Shown here: positions 1 to 10,174 of the stretch, one piece after another
Position numbering within the stretch: the first letter of the stretch is position 1
Layout: every line of letters starts with the position of its first letter
Assembly (NCBI GenBank): GCA_963682175.1
Contig: OY821775.1
Coordinates: forward strand, 3,100,001-3,164,000
Reading direction: 5' to 3'
Length of the DNA stretch: 64,000 nucleotides
Source: Triglochin maritima
Lineage: Eukaryota > Streptophyta > Magnoliopsida > Alismatales > Juncaginaceae
Program-made: the position numbers and the translations under genes
The notes under the pieces: model-generated
Seen by the model: only the letters and a program-made list of their open reading frames with translations
Database searches by the model: none
Told to the model about the DNA's origin: nothing

Positions 1-1248
1 TATTTTGTAAATCGGTGAGTATTTATTAAATTGGAGTATTATTTTGATGACGTTAGATTTTCAAAATCCAAATTTTTTCTAGGGAGCGTTGTTCTCTTGC
101 CACCCCATCCACCTTAGCGAGACTTCCGACCGACCGGTTAGGGTGAGTTATAATTTGGGGATAGAATAAAAGTTGAGAAGAAAATTAATGGTATTTAGTA
201 TTTGATAATCATTGATGGTTAAATAAATAATGTTTTTGGTAAATCTAAATGATTTTGGAATATAATAAAAGTTAAGAAGAAAATTAATGATGTGAAGGAA
301 AGAGAATGAGATGACCTAGACCATGGTTAATGGGTGAATAGGGTGGGAGAAATATGAGGTTGTGTCATGATGACGTGACAATGAGAGAAAGAAGAAAGAG
401 AAGGTGGACGACCTAAGTCATTGCTGCGGATGCTCTTACTTGTTCCTAGATGTTCACGTGTCAACTGATTTAAAATTGTGGAAGCAAATTAATATTGGAT
501 TTTTTTAATATAGTTTCACGTTATTTAGAAAGGAAACTTAATTACGTAGTATGTATGATATTTCCTTAGTTGAATTTTAGTAATACACAACCTAAAACAC
601 TCTCCCTTCTTCGACTTGAAAACTAACTCAATACGTAGAGAATCATTCATCAACAATTGAAACAAACTTGTAAGTTTGAAACGTACATGCTTGTTTTTCC
701 TGCATAAGTAATTAACATCTAGCTAGTCTATATATATATATATATATATATACATATGTATATGTATACATATGTATATGTATACATATGTATATGCTTC
801 CTAAACTACTTTATTTTGGTCAAACCTAGTAGTTTTTTTACATTATTGTGCATATTCTTCTATTTTGTTTTATTTCTTCTCTATCGTTTCTTCTTAATTG
901 CCATACATCGGCACTTACCATCATATATTGAACTACCAAAATGAGACCAACCTCAAAGGGGTATTACATGTTTTCGAAAATAATTTCGAAACAAAACTTT
1001 ACTCTCTCCGGCCATTTCAATTCTCAAATTCCAATCACCATCCCGTTAGAACTAATTATCAAGATATACCCCCGTCTCTCTCTTCCAATCCCAAAATAAT
1101 AAAAAGAAGAAACCGAAGTTAGTATGCCAACTCCACAACCCTCAAATGAGAATTCCAAGTAGAGCCCACAACGCATCTCTCTTCACAAACCATCCTTATA
1201 TTAGCCCCATCTCTTCTTTGTTTCACACATGATCTCTAATTCTCTACG
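1..1248 (+). promoter_or_regulatory. Distal upstream region of the MYB gene, cut off by the retrotransposon
   Basis: No gene is seen here. The stretch is AT-rich, with a TA microsatellite and an imperfect TATGTATATG/CATATG run at about 729-796. Before the retrotransposon inserted, position 1253 was next to position 9814 (the TSD joins them), so this was the upstream flank of the MYB gene at 10175. Short open frames here have no family resemblance. The regulatory role is inferred from position only. Confidence 0.45.
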
Positions 1249-1253
1249 TTAAC
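1249..1253. repeat. Left target-site duplication TTAAC
   Basis: TTAAC directly precedes the left LTR terminus TGTAACG and matches 9809-9813. Confidence 0.93.
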
Positions 1254-3223
1254 TGTAACGTACCCGAAAACAGCGGAAAATTTAAACAATAATAAAGACC
1301 GTCAACGGTCAACACTGGGCACGTCACGGGAAAATAACCAACATATATATATAAAATATATAATGTACAGACCCACGTGGAAATCAACTATACAGACTAT
1401 ACCGACTGACTGTGATTACAACAAAAGCTATACAACATGTAATCACCTCAAAAGAAGAAGACACTACAGGATCCGATCTCGGGGGTACCGTCCTCGGTCA
1501 CCACCTCAAACTCTAACCCTGCTCGCTACCTGAAATGCAAACAACAAACATGCCTGAGTTCCCTGCAGGAACCCCGTATACCAAACCTCCTAAAATATAA
1601 AAAGGAATTAAATACAATGCAATGCTATGCACATGATCATCCGCCTCGGGCCCACAATAATGCCCTCACCGCCTCCGCGGCACTGAACCACTCCTGCCAC
1701 TAGGGTCAAGTCAGTCCACCGCTGCCTCACAAGGGTCAGTCGACACCACTGCTCCCCAAAAAGTGCAGGAAGGAACCCCTGGTACACGCCGCACCCAAGG
1801 AGCGAGTCAGCCCGCCGAATACACAACTCGGGTCAGACGACAGCCACTGCTCCCCCAAGAGTCGCCTAGCGCGCACCCTGCCGGAACATCCTCGGCCTAC
1901 CGCTAAACCCTCGCAAACTGCCCAAGGTTTACGGTACACATCCCTCACACCCCGCTCGGTAAGAGAGGAAAAAGGTACAACAATAATACGCCTTCGTCGA
2001 AGGTGAAATCCGTAGCTCTCAAAGCCGGTAATCAACCGTCGCCTCGGAGCCGGTAGTCGACCTGACATCGACGGATCGCGTGTGGATAAATCCACCAACC
2101 TGCGGCAGATCGGTCGACCGCTACAAGCACACCGGTCGACCGGTCCCCCACACAGTACACAGTACTGTACAAACAAATCTACCGGTCGAACCACGCCAAC
2201 CGAATTACCGACCGATCGGTCGAACAAAAGTCATCTAGCGGTCGACCGTTTGGATGGTCTACGCTATACAATTTTATATAATATATATATCCGACCGGTC
2301 GAACCCAGGGGTCGTTCGACCGATAACAGGGATTTCAATAATTTGCTCAAGTCTCGTTCGGTCGACCGGAACTGAAATACAGTTCGACCGAAACAACACA
2401 AGCACTCTACCGCATAATTAAATGCTCAGTCGGTCGACCGAAAGTTAAAGAGCGGTCGACCGTTTTGATGGTCAAAGCTCCCAACCGACTTAGCATCGAA
2501 TGGATCGGTCGAACAAGGTAAAGGACGTTCGACCGTTTAATAAGTCAAAATCCCCAACCGACCCATTCTCATCGTTATTCGGTCGACCGGCTGAGTGGTC
2601 CCGTTCGACCGATAACAGCATATCCCCTTTTTCCCGCACAAATCTGGCATAACGGTCGACCGTCTAACGACATCGTTCGACCGTTCGCGGGTAAACAACA
2701 ATATAATAATAGGATCGGTCGACTGCCCACAGGCACCGGTCGACCGATCGTCGTCTTCAACCTCTGAATTGGTTGAATTCCGACGGGGAATTCGACACCA
2801 ACGTCGATCCCCAACACTCACAAGGCTTATGTGAGTTATAATGAAGATTTGGCATACCTTTTTGACGGTTGAAGAAGCCTCCCGAGCTTGAGTATCTTCA
2901 CTCCTCTTCTTCTTCCTTCTTCTCCTTCTTCTCCTCTTCTTCTTCTTCACCTTCTTCTTCTTCTTCTCTCTAAACTCTTCTCTCACTCTCTGATAAATCA
3001 AGAATTGAAGAAGAACGTTTTTACCAAACAAACTTATCTCAATCTTATCTTCACTATATATATTTACCTCAAAACTCAACACCTCTAAATCATCCAATCC
3101 AATCCCAACACCTCATTTCTCAACCTTATCCAATTCTCCACCTCATCCTTCACTAAACATGGTTTAATTAAGTTAATTAGGTTTAGGTTTAGTTAATTAA
3201 GGGATTTAGATTAGGTTATTACA
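1254..3223 (-). repeat. 3' LTR of the chromovirus (left copy)
   Basis: 1,970 bp, identical in length and, where compared, in sequence to 7839-9808. On the element strand it starts TGTAATAACC and ends CGTTACA. It holds a CTT/GAA microsatellite (about 2904-2975), a TATATATAG box candidate on the minus strand near 3051-3061, and the paired-palindrome array at 2111-2746. Open frames of up to 186 codons in it are low-complexity or shadow frames, not genes. Confidence 0.95.
2111..2746. repeat. Array of paired CGGTCGACCG palindromes in the left LTR
   Basis: About ten pairs of a 10-bp palindrome or near-palindrome (CGGTCGACCG, CGTTCGACCG, CGGTCGAACA). First members start at 2111, 2183, 2217, 2296, 2359, 2431, 2506, 2580, 2653 and 2716. 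Second members start 20-22 bp later in most pairs (17 bp in the 2296 pair; partner unclear for 2183). Most pairs recur every 72-75 bp. Between pairs there is weak similarity (GTCAAA..TCCCAACCGAC), so it looks like a diverged ~73-bp tandem repeat in which the palindromes are kept. Confidence 0.85.
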
Positions 3224-3239
3224 ATCTACCCTCCTTAAA
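3224..3239 (-). other. Polypurine tract
   Basis: On the minus strand TTTTAAGGAGGGTAGAT directly precedes the LTR start TGTAATAA. A purine-rich run here primes plus-strand DNA synthesis. The wording matches the PPT of plant Tekay/Del chromoviruses. Confidence 0.88.
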
Positions 3240-3272
3240 AGAATTTCGTCCGCGAAATTCGAAACAACTGAC

Positions 3273-6200
3273 TTACCGAAACAACTCTGGATACTGCTTC
3301 CTGACATCCTCCTCGATCTCCCAGGTAGCCTCTCTGTCAGTGTGATGCTGCCACCTGACCTTCACCATCGGAATCGCTCTCCTCCTGAGCTGATGTACCA
3401 TCTGATCCACAATCTCAACTGGTCTCTCATCTAATGACAAATCCTGCTGGATCTCCGGTACTGATATCTCTATCACATGAGCTGGATCGGCCACGTACTT
3501 CCTCAGCATAGAAACATGGAAGACGTTGTGAAGTCCTGCAAACTGTGGCGGTAGTGCAATCCTATATGCCACCTCACCGACCCGATCCAATATCTCAAAA
3601 GGTCCAACATATCTCGGACTCAGCTTCCCCTTCTTCCCGAATCTCATCACCCCTCTGGAAGGCGAGATCTTCAGGAAGACATGATCTCCTACCTCAAAAG
3701 TCAGCTCACGCCTCCGCGTATCAGCATAACTCTTCTGCCTGCTCTGCGCCGTAGCTAGTCGTCTCCGAATCACGTCGACCTTCTCTGAATACAACTGGAT
3801 AATGTCAGGTCCAACTAGCTGTCTCTCGCCCACATCACTCCAGCATACCGGTGATCTACACGGTCTCCCGTATAATGCCTCATAGGGTGCCATCCCAATA
3901 CTCGAGTGGTAGCTGTTGTTGTAGGCGAACTCGATCAACGGCAAATGCTCATCCCAATGTCCTGCCCAGTCAAGTGTACACGCTCTCAGCATGTCCTCCA
4001 AAGTCTGTATCGTCCGCTCTGACTGGCCATCTGTCTGTGGGTGGAAAGCTGTGCTAAACTTCAGACGTGTCCCCAGTGCTCTGTGTAGACTCTCCCAAAA
4101 TCTCGAAGTGAATCTGGGATCTCTGTCTGAAATGATACTGACTGGTACGCCATGAAGTCTGACAATCTCCTCAATATATAACTTAGCTAGACCCTCCAGA
4201 GCAAGAGTGGTCTTAATAGCTAAGAAATGCGCCGACTTGGTCAGTCGATCGACTATAACCCAAATCGCGTCGTGGAATCTCCGTGTCTTCGGTAGCCCCG
4301 TAACAAAATCCATCGTCACGTGCTCCCACTTCCACTCGGGCAACTCAATCCTCTGCATCTGCCCTGCTGGTCTCTGGTGCTCGATCTTCACCTGCTGACA
4401 GACCAAACACCTCGACACGAAGTCTGCAACGTCCTTCTTCATGCCTCGCCACCAGAAGTTCCGCTGCAGGTCTTTGTACATCTTGGTGCTCCCTGGATGA
4501 ATGGAATATCTCGATCTGTGTGCCTCCTCCATGATATCATGTCTCAGGTCCTCTGTCTTCGGCACCCAGATACGGTCTCTGAATCTCAGACCTCCATCCA
4601 CTCCAACTCTGAAGTCTGACCCATCTCTGGCAGCTAACTGTAACAAACTGCTCAACTCCTCATCTGTAGTCTGAGCATGAATCACTGCTGATACTGTCTG
4701 AGGCTCTACTCTCAATCCGGCAATCACTGCACCCTCAGAGCTATCTGCAAATGGCCTCCACTCTGCTAGAGACTCCAGCAGTCTCCACTCCTGAATGCAT
4801 AGGCCTGCTACTGATACCTCCACCTTCCGGCTCAAAGCGTCTGCAACTGTGTTCGCCTTCCCCGGATGGTAAGAGATAGTGAAGTCATAGTCCTTAATGA
4901 ACTCAAGCCATCTGCGCTGCCTCATGTTCAGCTCCTTCTGCGAGAACAGGTACTTCAGACTCTGATGATCTGTAAACACCTCGAACTGCTCGCCATAAAG
5001 ATAGTGTCTCCCGGTCTTCAGTGCGTGAACCACTGCTGCCAACTCCAAATCATGTGTCGGGTAATTCCTCTCATGGACCTTCAGCTGTCTGGATGCGTAC
5101 GCGATCACCCTCCCGTGCTGCATAAGTACACATCCTAAGCCAATACCTGAAGCGTCGCTATAAATCACGAACCCACCCGTGCCACTCGGCAATGACAAAA
5201 CTGGTGCTGTGGTCAACAGTCTCTTCAGCTCCTGAAAGCTGTCCTCGCACTTCTGCGACCAAACAAAAGTGACTCCCTTCTGCGTCAGAGCCGTCAGTGG
5301 TGCTGCCAATCTCGAGAAGTCCTTGATGAAGCGACGGTAATAACCCGCCAGTCCAACAAAGCTCCTAATCTCTGTCACGCTCGTAGGGGTCCTCCACTGT
5401 GTCACCGCCTCTACCTTCGCCGGATCCACTGATATCCCCTCTGCCGATACAATGTGTCCGAGGAACGCCACTCTGTCCAACCAAAACTCGCACTTTGAGA
5501 ACTTAGCATATAACTGCTGAGCCCTCAAGATGCTGAGTACAATCCTCAAATGCTCTCTGTGCTGCTCCATATCTGATGAATAGATCAGAATGTCATCCAC
5601 GAAGACAATCACAAATATATCAATATACTGCCTGAACGTCCGGTGCATCAGATCCATGAACGCTGCCGGAGCATTCGTCAATCCAAATGGCATCACCAAG
5701 AACTCATAGTGTCCATATCTCGTCCTGAAGGCTGTCTTCTGGATGTCCTCATCTCGGATCCTCAACTGGTGATATCCTGAACGCAGGTCAATCTTCGAGA
5801 AAACCTTCGCTGACTGCAGCTGGTCAAAGAGGTCCTCGATCCTAGGTAAGGGATACCTATTCTTCACCGTCACCTGGTTCAGCATCCTGTAGTCTATGCA
5901 CATCCTCAAGGATCCGTCCTTCTTCTTCACAAACAAAACTGGTGCACCCCAAGGCGAGACGCTCGGTCTGATAAATCCAGAGTCCATCAACTCCTGCAAC
6001 TGCTTCTTCAACTCTGTCAACTCAGCAGGTGCCATCCGGTATGGAGCCTTCGACTGTGGTGTAGTGCCGGCTACCAACTCAATGCCGAACTCCAACTCTC
6101 GGTGTGGTGGTAAACCTGGAATCTCCGCTGGAAAAACATCCGCGAACTCCTGCACCACCTCAATGTCCTCTAGCCTCTGGGACTCTGCCTCCGCAACCAC

Positions 6201-7715
6201 AAGCGTCGCCAGAAATGCTGCACATCCCTGCTGTAACAGTCTCTGAGCTCTCACAGCAGATACAATAATGCGACCCCCTCTGCTTCTGATCCCTCTAATC
6301 AGAATATCAGGCAAACCCTTCCTCGGGATCAAAATCTTCTTCTCACGGCACAAGACTCGAACATCATATTGGGACAGCCAATCCATCCCAAGTATGACAT
6401 CAAAGTCCTCCATCGGTAGTAAGACCAGGTCTGCCGGAAACTCCTGATCTCCCGAAACAACCGTGGCGCCGGGGACAAATCTCCCCACAGTGCCCACCAG
6501 ACCCAGGGGTGTGCTGACCTCCAAAGTGGCAGTCAACATCGCAAGGGTACAGCCCAACACTCCCGCAAATCGCTCTGAGATGAACGAGTGTGTCGCGCCA
6601 CAATCAAATAACACCCTAGCTACTGAACCTGCGATAAGAAGTGTACCTTCCACGACAGCGCCTCCATCCCGAGCCTCCTCTGCCTGGATGGTGAAAACTC
6701 TGCCAGTGCGCTGCCCCTGCTGTGGTCTGAAAGGTGGTCTACCTCCGCCTCCTCCTCTGCCTGGTGCGGGTAAACCCGGTGGTCTGCTCGGCCCAGCTCC
6801 TCGGCTCGGACAGCTCCTGATAAAATGACCCATCTGGCCACAACCATGACACGCTCCGGGGGTGAAGCACGGCCCGGAGTGAAACCTCCCACAAGTACCA
6901 CAAGGCTCAGGTCGTGGTACTGCAACTCCTGCTCCCTCGTATCTGGGCCTCTTGCCCGGATTCCCTCCAGTCTGACCTCCCGGCCGCCCAGAGAATCTAC
7001 CCGATGGCCTCCTCTCATCCTGGTAGTTCTCTCTGTAGTCACGATCAAGAACAGTAGCACTCTTCACCGCATCAGCTAATGTGCGTGGCATGTGTGTCAG
7101 CACCTTCGTCCTCAACTGCTTCCGGAGCCCTCGGACGAACTTCCCTGCTCTCTGCTCCTGCGTAACGTACATCTCGGGACAGTAACGCTCAAGGGCGTTG
7201 AACTTCCCGATGTAGCCTGCCAGGGTCATGTCTCCCTGCTGAAGACTCAGAAACTCCTCTCTCTTCTCGTCCTGAACATGCTGCGGAAAATACTGCTCGT
7301 TGAACTCGCCAACGAACTCCTCCCAGGCTATATCATCTCTGTCCGCAAACACCACTGCAGATGTGGACCTCCACCAGTTGGACGCAGCACCGCCCAAAAC
7401 ATAAGTAGCCAGGCCCACTCTCGCCTCTGGAGGACAACCAATAGCACTGAAGATCTTCTGCATCGTGAAGATCCACTCCTCCGCAGCCTCCGCGTCGTAC
7501 TGCCCCAGAAAGGTAGGCGGATGCTGGCGCATAAACCGGTCATGCATAGCGCCAGTCCCCGTCTGCCCAGTCTGTGCCGTCTGCTGCTGTAGCATCTCTG
7601 TCAGACGTCCGACCGTATCGAACAACGTCCGACGCTCATCCTCCCAAGCCTCATCCCTCGCAGTCTCACTCTCACCGCGAGTATGGGCAACCGCCTTCTC
7701 CCGTCTAGGAGGCAT
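3273..7715 (-). CDS. Gag-pol polyprotein of the chromovirus, with chromodomain
   Basis: One uninterrupted frame. I chose the ATG at 7715 (MPPRREK), giving 1,480 residues; an upstream in-frame ATG at 7760 would add 15. From the 7715 start, the order is: Gag capsid region about 60-230; CCHC zinc knuckle ([14 protein letters not shown]) about 289-302; aspartic protease motif [10 protein letters not shown] about 369-378, with Cys where Ser/Thr is common; reverse transcriptase about 585-760 with FVDD at 705-708; RNase H with YSDASG near 852-857; integrase with an H-H-C-C finger (last pair CLVC) and a D-D-35-E triad at about 1136, 1197 and 1233; C-terminal chromodomain about 1431-1479. Gag packages the RNA, the enzymes copy and insert it, and chromodomains in this clade bias insertion towards modified histones. 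No stop or frameshift is seen, so it may be active. Confidence 0.95.
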   Translation of the reverse strand: MPPRREKAVAHTRGESETARDEAWEDERRTLFDTVGRLTEMLQQQTAQTGQTGTGAMHDRFMRQHPPTFLGQYDAEAAEEWIFTMQKIFSAIGCPPEARVGLATYVLGGAASNWWRSTSAVVFADRDDIAWEEFVGEFNEQYFPQHVQDEKREEFLSLQQGDMTLAGYIGKFNALERYCPEMYVTQEQRAGKFVRGLRKQLRTKVLTHMPRTLADAVKSATVLDRDYRENYQDERRPSGRFSGRPGGQTGGNPGKRPRYEGAGVAVPRPEPCGTCGRFHSGPCFTPGACHGCGQMGHFIRSCPSRGAGPSRPPGLPAPGRGGGGGRPPFRPQQGQRTGRVFTIQAEEARDGGAVVEGTLLIAGSVARVLFDCGATHSFISERFAGVLGCTLAMLTATLEVSTPLGLVGTVGRFVPGATVVSGDQEFPADLVLLPMEDFDVILGMDWLSQYDVRVLCREKKILIPRKGLPDILIRGIRSRGGRIIVSAVRAQRLLQQGCAAFLATLVVAEAESQRLEDIEVVQEFADVFPAEIPGLPPHRELEFGIELVAGTTPQSKAPYRMAPAELTELKKQLQELMDSGFIRPSVSPWGAPVLFVKKKDGSLRMCIDYRMLNQVTVKNRYPLPRIEDLFDQLQSAKVFSKIDLRSGYHQLRIRDEDIQKTAFRTRYGHYEFLVMPFGLTNAPAAFMDLMHRTFRQYIDIFVIVFVDDILIYSSDMEQHREHLRIVLSILRAQQLYAKFSKCEFWLDRVAFLGHIVSAEGISVDPAKVEAVTQWRTPTSVTEIRSFVGLAGYYRRFIKDFSRLAAPLTALTQKGVTFVWSQKCEDSFQELKRLLTTAPVLSLPSGTGGFVIYSDASGIGLGCVLMQHGRVIAYASRQLKVHERNYPTHDLELAAVVHALKTGRHYLYGEQFEVFTDHQSLKYLFSQKELNMRQRRWLEFIKDYDFTISYHPGKANTVADALSRKVEVSVAGLCIQEWRLLESLAEWRPFADSSEGAVIAGLRVEPQTVSAVIHAQTTDEELSSLLQLAARDGSDFRVGVDGGLRFRDRIWVPKTEDLRHDIMEEAHRSRYSIHPGSTKMYKDLQRNFWWRGMKKDVADFVSRCLVCQQVKIEHQRPAGQMQRIELPEWKWEHVTMDFVTGLPKTRRFHDAIWVIVDRLTKSAHFLAIKTTLALEGLAKLYIEEIVRLHGVPVSIISDRDPRFTSRFWESLHRALGTRLKFSTAFHPQTDGQSERTIQTLEDMLRACTLDWAGHWDEHLPLIEFAYNNSYHSSIGMAPYEALYGRPCRSPVCWSDVGERQLVGPDIIQLYSEKVDVIRRRLATAQSRQKSYADTRRRELTFEVGDHVFLKISPSRGVMRFGKKGKLSPRYVGPFEILDRVGEVAYRIALPPQFAGLHNVFHVSMLRKYVADPAHVIEISVPEIQQDLSLDERPVEIVDQMVHQLRRRAIPMVKVRWQHHTDREATWEIEEDVRKQYPELFR

Positions 7716-7823
7716 CTGCCAAAGGAAACAAGACAATATTAATATAATCTGTGCATGCATGATCCTCTAGACCTAACTCCTAACTCAAAGGTGGTTTCTT
7801 TGGACAAGTACGCCGAGATCAAC

Positions 7824-7835
7824 GCTCTGATACCA
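7824..7835 (-). other. Primer binding site, initiator tRNA-Met type
   Basis: On the minus strand the LTR end GTTACA is followed by ATT and then TGGTATCAGAGC. This is the usual plant retrotransposon primer site, complementary to the 3' end of initiator tRNA-Met. It starts reverse transcription of the minus-strand DNA. Confidence 0.93.
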
Positions 7836-7838
7836 AAT

Positions 7839-9808
7839 TGTAACGTACCCGAAAACAGCGGAAAATTTAAACAATAATAAAGACCGTCAACGGTCAACAC
7901 TGGGCACGTCACGGGAAAATAACCAACATATATATATAAAATATATAATGTACAGACCCACGTGGAAATCAACTATACAGACTATACCGACTGACTGTGA
8001 TTACAACAAAAGCTATACAACATGTAATCACCTCAAAAGAAGAAGACACTACAGGATCCGATCTCGGGGGTACCGTCCTCGGTCACCACCTCAAACTCTA
8101 ACCCTGCTCGCTACCTGAAATGCAAACAACAAACATGCCTGAGTTCCCTGCAGGAACCCCGTATACCAAACCTCCTAAAATATAAAAAGGAATTAAATAC
8201 AATGCAATGCTATGCACATGATCATCCGCCTCGGGCCCACAATAATGCCCTCACCGCCTCCGCGGCACTGAACCACTCCTGCCACTAGGGTCAAGTCAGT
8301 CCACCGCTGCCTCACAAGGGTCAGTCGACACCACTGCTCCCCAAAAAGTGCAGGAAGGAACCCCTGGTACACGCCGCACCCAAGGAGCGAGTCAGCCCGC
8401 CGAATACACAACTCGGGTCAGACGACAGCCACTGCTCCCCCAAGAGTCGCCTAGCGCGCACCCTGCCGGAACATCCTCGGCCTACCGCTAAACCCTCGCA
8501 AACTGCCCAAGGTTTACGGTACACATCCCTCACACCCCGCTCGGTAAGAGAGGAAAAAGGTACAACAATAATACGCCTTCGTCGAAGGTGAAATCCGTAG
8601 CTCTCAAAGCCGGTAATCAACCGTCGCCTCGGAGCCGGTAGTCGACCTGACATCGACGGATCGCGTGTGGATAAATCCACCAACCTGCGGCAGATCGGTC
8701 GACCGCTACAAGCACACCGGTCGACCGGTCCCCCACACAGTACACAGTACTGTACAAACAAATCTACCGGTCGAACCACGCCAACCGAATTACCGACCGA
8801 TCGGTCGAACAAAAGTCATCTAGCGGTCGACCGTTTGGATGGTCTACGCTATACAATTTTATATAATATATATATCCGACCGGTCGAACCCAGGGGTCGT
8901 TCGACCGATAACAGGGATTTCAATAATTTGCTCAAGTCTCGTTCGGTCGACCGGAACTGAAATACAGTTCGACCGAAACAACACAAGCACTCTACCGCAT
9001 AATTAAATGCTCAGTCGGTCGACCGAAAGTTAAAGAGCGGTCGACCGTTTTGATGGTCAAAGCTCCCAACCGACTTAGCATCGAATGGATCGGTCGAACA
9101 AGGTAAAGGACGTTCGACCGTTTAATAAGTCAAAATCCCCAACCGACCCATTCTCATCGTTATTCGGTCGACCGGCTGAGTGGTCCCGTTCGACCGATAA
9201 CAGCATATCCCCTTTTTCCCGCACAAATCTGGCATAACGGTCGACCGTCTAACGACATCGTTCGACCGTTCGCGGGTAAACAACAATATAATAATAGGAT
9301 CGGTCGACTGCCCACAGGCACCGGTCGACCGATCGTCGTCTTCAACCTCTGAATTGGTTGAATTCCGACGGGGAATTCGACACCAACGTCGATCCCCAAC
9401 ACTCACAAGGCTTATGTGAGTTATAATGAAGATTTGGCATACCTTTTTGACGGTTGAAGAAGCCTCCCGAGCTTGAGTATCTTCACTCCTCTTCTTCTTC
9501 CTTCTTCTCCTTCTTCTCCTCTTCTTCTTCTTCACCTTCTTCTTCTTCTTCTCTCTAAACTCTTCTCTCACTCTCTGATAAATCAAGAATTGAAGAAGAA
9601 CGTTTTTACCAAACAAACTTATCTCAATCTTATCTTCACTATATATATTTACCTCAAAACTCAACACCTCTAAATCATCCAATCCAATCCCAACACCTCA
9701 TTTCTCAACCTTATCCAATTCTCCACCTCATCCTTCACTAAACATGGTTTAATTAAGTTAATTAGGTTTAGGTTTAGTTAATTAAGGGATTTAGATTAGG
9801 TTATTACA
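7839..9808 (-). repeat. 5' LTR of the chromovirus (right copy, next to the MYB gene)
   Basis: This is the promoter-bearing LTR for the element, whose transcription runs away from the MYB gene. The outer end at 9808 is 366 bp from the MYB start codon. It carries the same palindrome array at 8696-9331 and the same GAA/CTT microsatellite near 9489-9560. Confidence 0.95.
8696..9331. repeat. Array of paired CGGTCGACCG palindromes in the right LTR
   Basis: The same array as at 2111-2746, shifted by the LTR offset of 6,585 bp. Confidence 0.85.
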
Positions 9809-9813
9809 TTAAC
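9809..9813. repeat. Right target-site duplication TTAAC
   Basis: TTAAC directly follows the right LTR terminus TTATTACA and matches 1249-1253. Confidence 0.93.
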
Positions 9814-10174
9814 TCTCTCACATCTTTCTAATTCTGTCTCATCAACCCCATGCATGTGCATGTGCTACGTTCAAAGTTTCTAGAGAGAGAAATGTGAGGG
9901 TAAGAAAAGAAAGAAACGCTTAAAAACGGCTTCTTTGAGTGGTGTAGTCACGTTCACCTTACCTATATTTTCTCTTCACCCTCAATCTTCTCTCTCTAGA
10001 ACTTTCACAATTCACACCCTCTCTCTCTAACTCTAGCCATTCCAACACATCATTCCATTCTCTCCCGCTCATCTCTCTCTCTCCTTTTGCGTTTTAGAAG
10101 GAGAGAAAGAGAGATTTTTTTAAAAAAAAAAAACCCACTAACATAACTAAATCACACCTTAATTTTTGTCTGTC
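9814..10174 (+). promoter_or_regulatory. Proximal promoter and 5' leader of the MYB gene
   Basis: This 361-bp stretch lies between the retrotransposon and the MYB start codon. It holds CT-rich runs typical of plant 5' leaders (about 9990-10085), a possible TATA-like CCTATATTTT near 9962 and a poly-A run at about 10122-10134. All native regulatory DNA further upstream is now 8.6 kb away. The transcription start cannot be fixed from sequence. Confidence 0.5.

Larger units (their letters stand above)
1254..9808 (-). mobile_element. Complete Ty3/gypsy chromovirus LTR retrotransposon (Tekay/Del-like)
   Basis: The 8,555-bp element has all expected parts. Two 1,970-bp LTRs (TGTAAT...GTTACA on the element strand) lie at 1254-3223 and 7839-9808. 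The tRNA-Met primer site abuts the right LTR, a polypurine tract abuts the left LTR, and one gag-pol frame lies between. A perfect 5-bp target duplication TTAAC sits at 1249-1253 and 9809-9813. The LTRs have exactly equal length (constant offset 6,585) and I saw no difference in the stretches compared, so insertion was recent. A C-terminal chromodomain and the PPT context (TTTTAAGGAGGGTAGATTG) fit the Tekay/Del chromovirus clade. The element reads on the minus strand, so the right LTR is its 5' LTR. It could still be autonomous. Confidence 0.96.

Noticed and set aside
1736..2227. 163-codon frame in the LTR (twin at 8321-8812)
   Set aside because: GC-rich LTR sequence with no domain. Other frames over the same DNA are also open.
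2111..2746. CRISPR-like array
   Set aside because: Repeats are short palindromes with partly similar spacers inside a plant LTR. No cas genes; eukaryotic context.
2537..3097. 186-codon minus-strand frame in the LTR (and its twin at 9122-9682) rich in Lys and Arg
   Set aside because: The basic run is the translation of a GAA/CTT microsatellite, and the rest crosses the palindrome array. No family resemblance; it lies in an LTR.
7716..7760. Upstream ATG of the gag-pol frame
   Set aside because: It adds 15 hydrophobic residues not typical of Gag; MPPRR at 7715 is the usual start in this clade.
10166..10174. TTG as an upstream start of the MYB gene
   Set aside because: Plant nuclear genes start at ATG; the first in-frame ATG is 10175.
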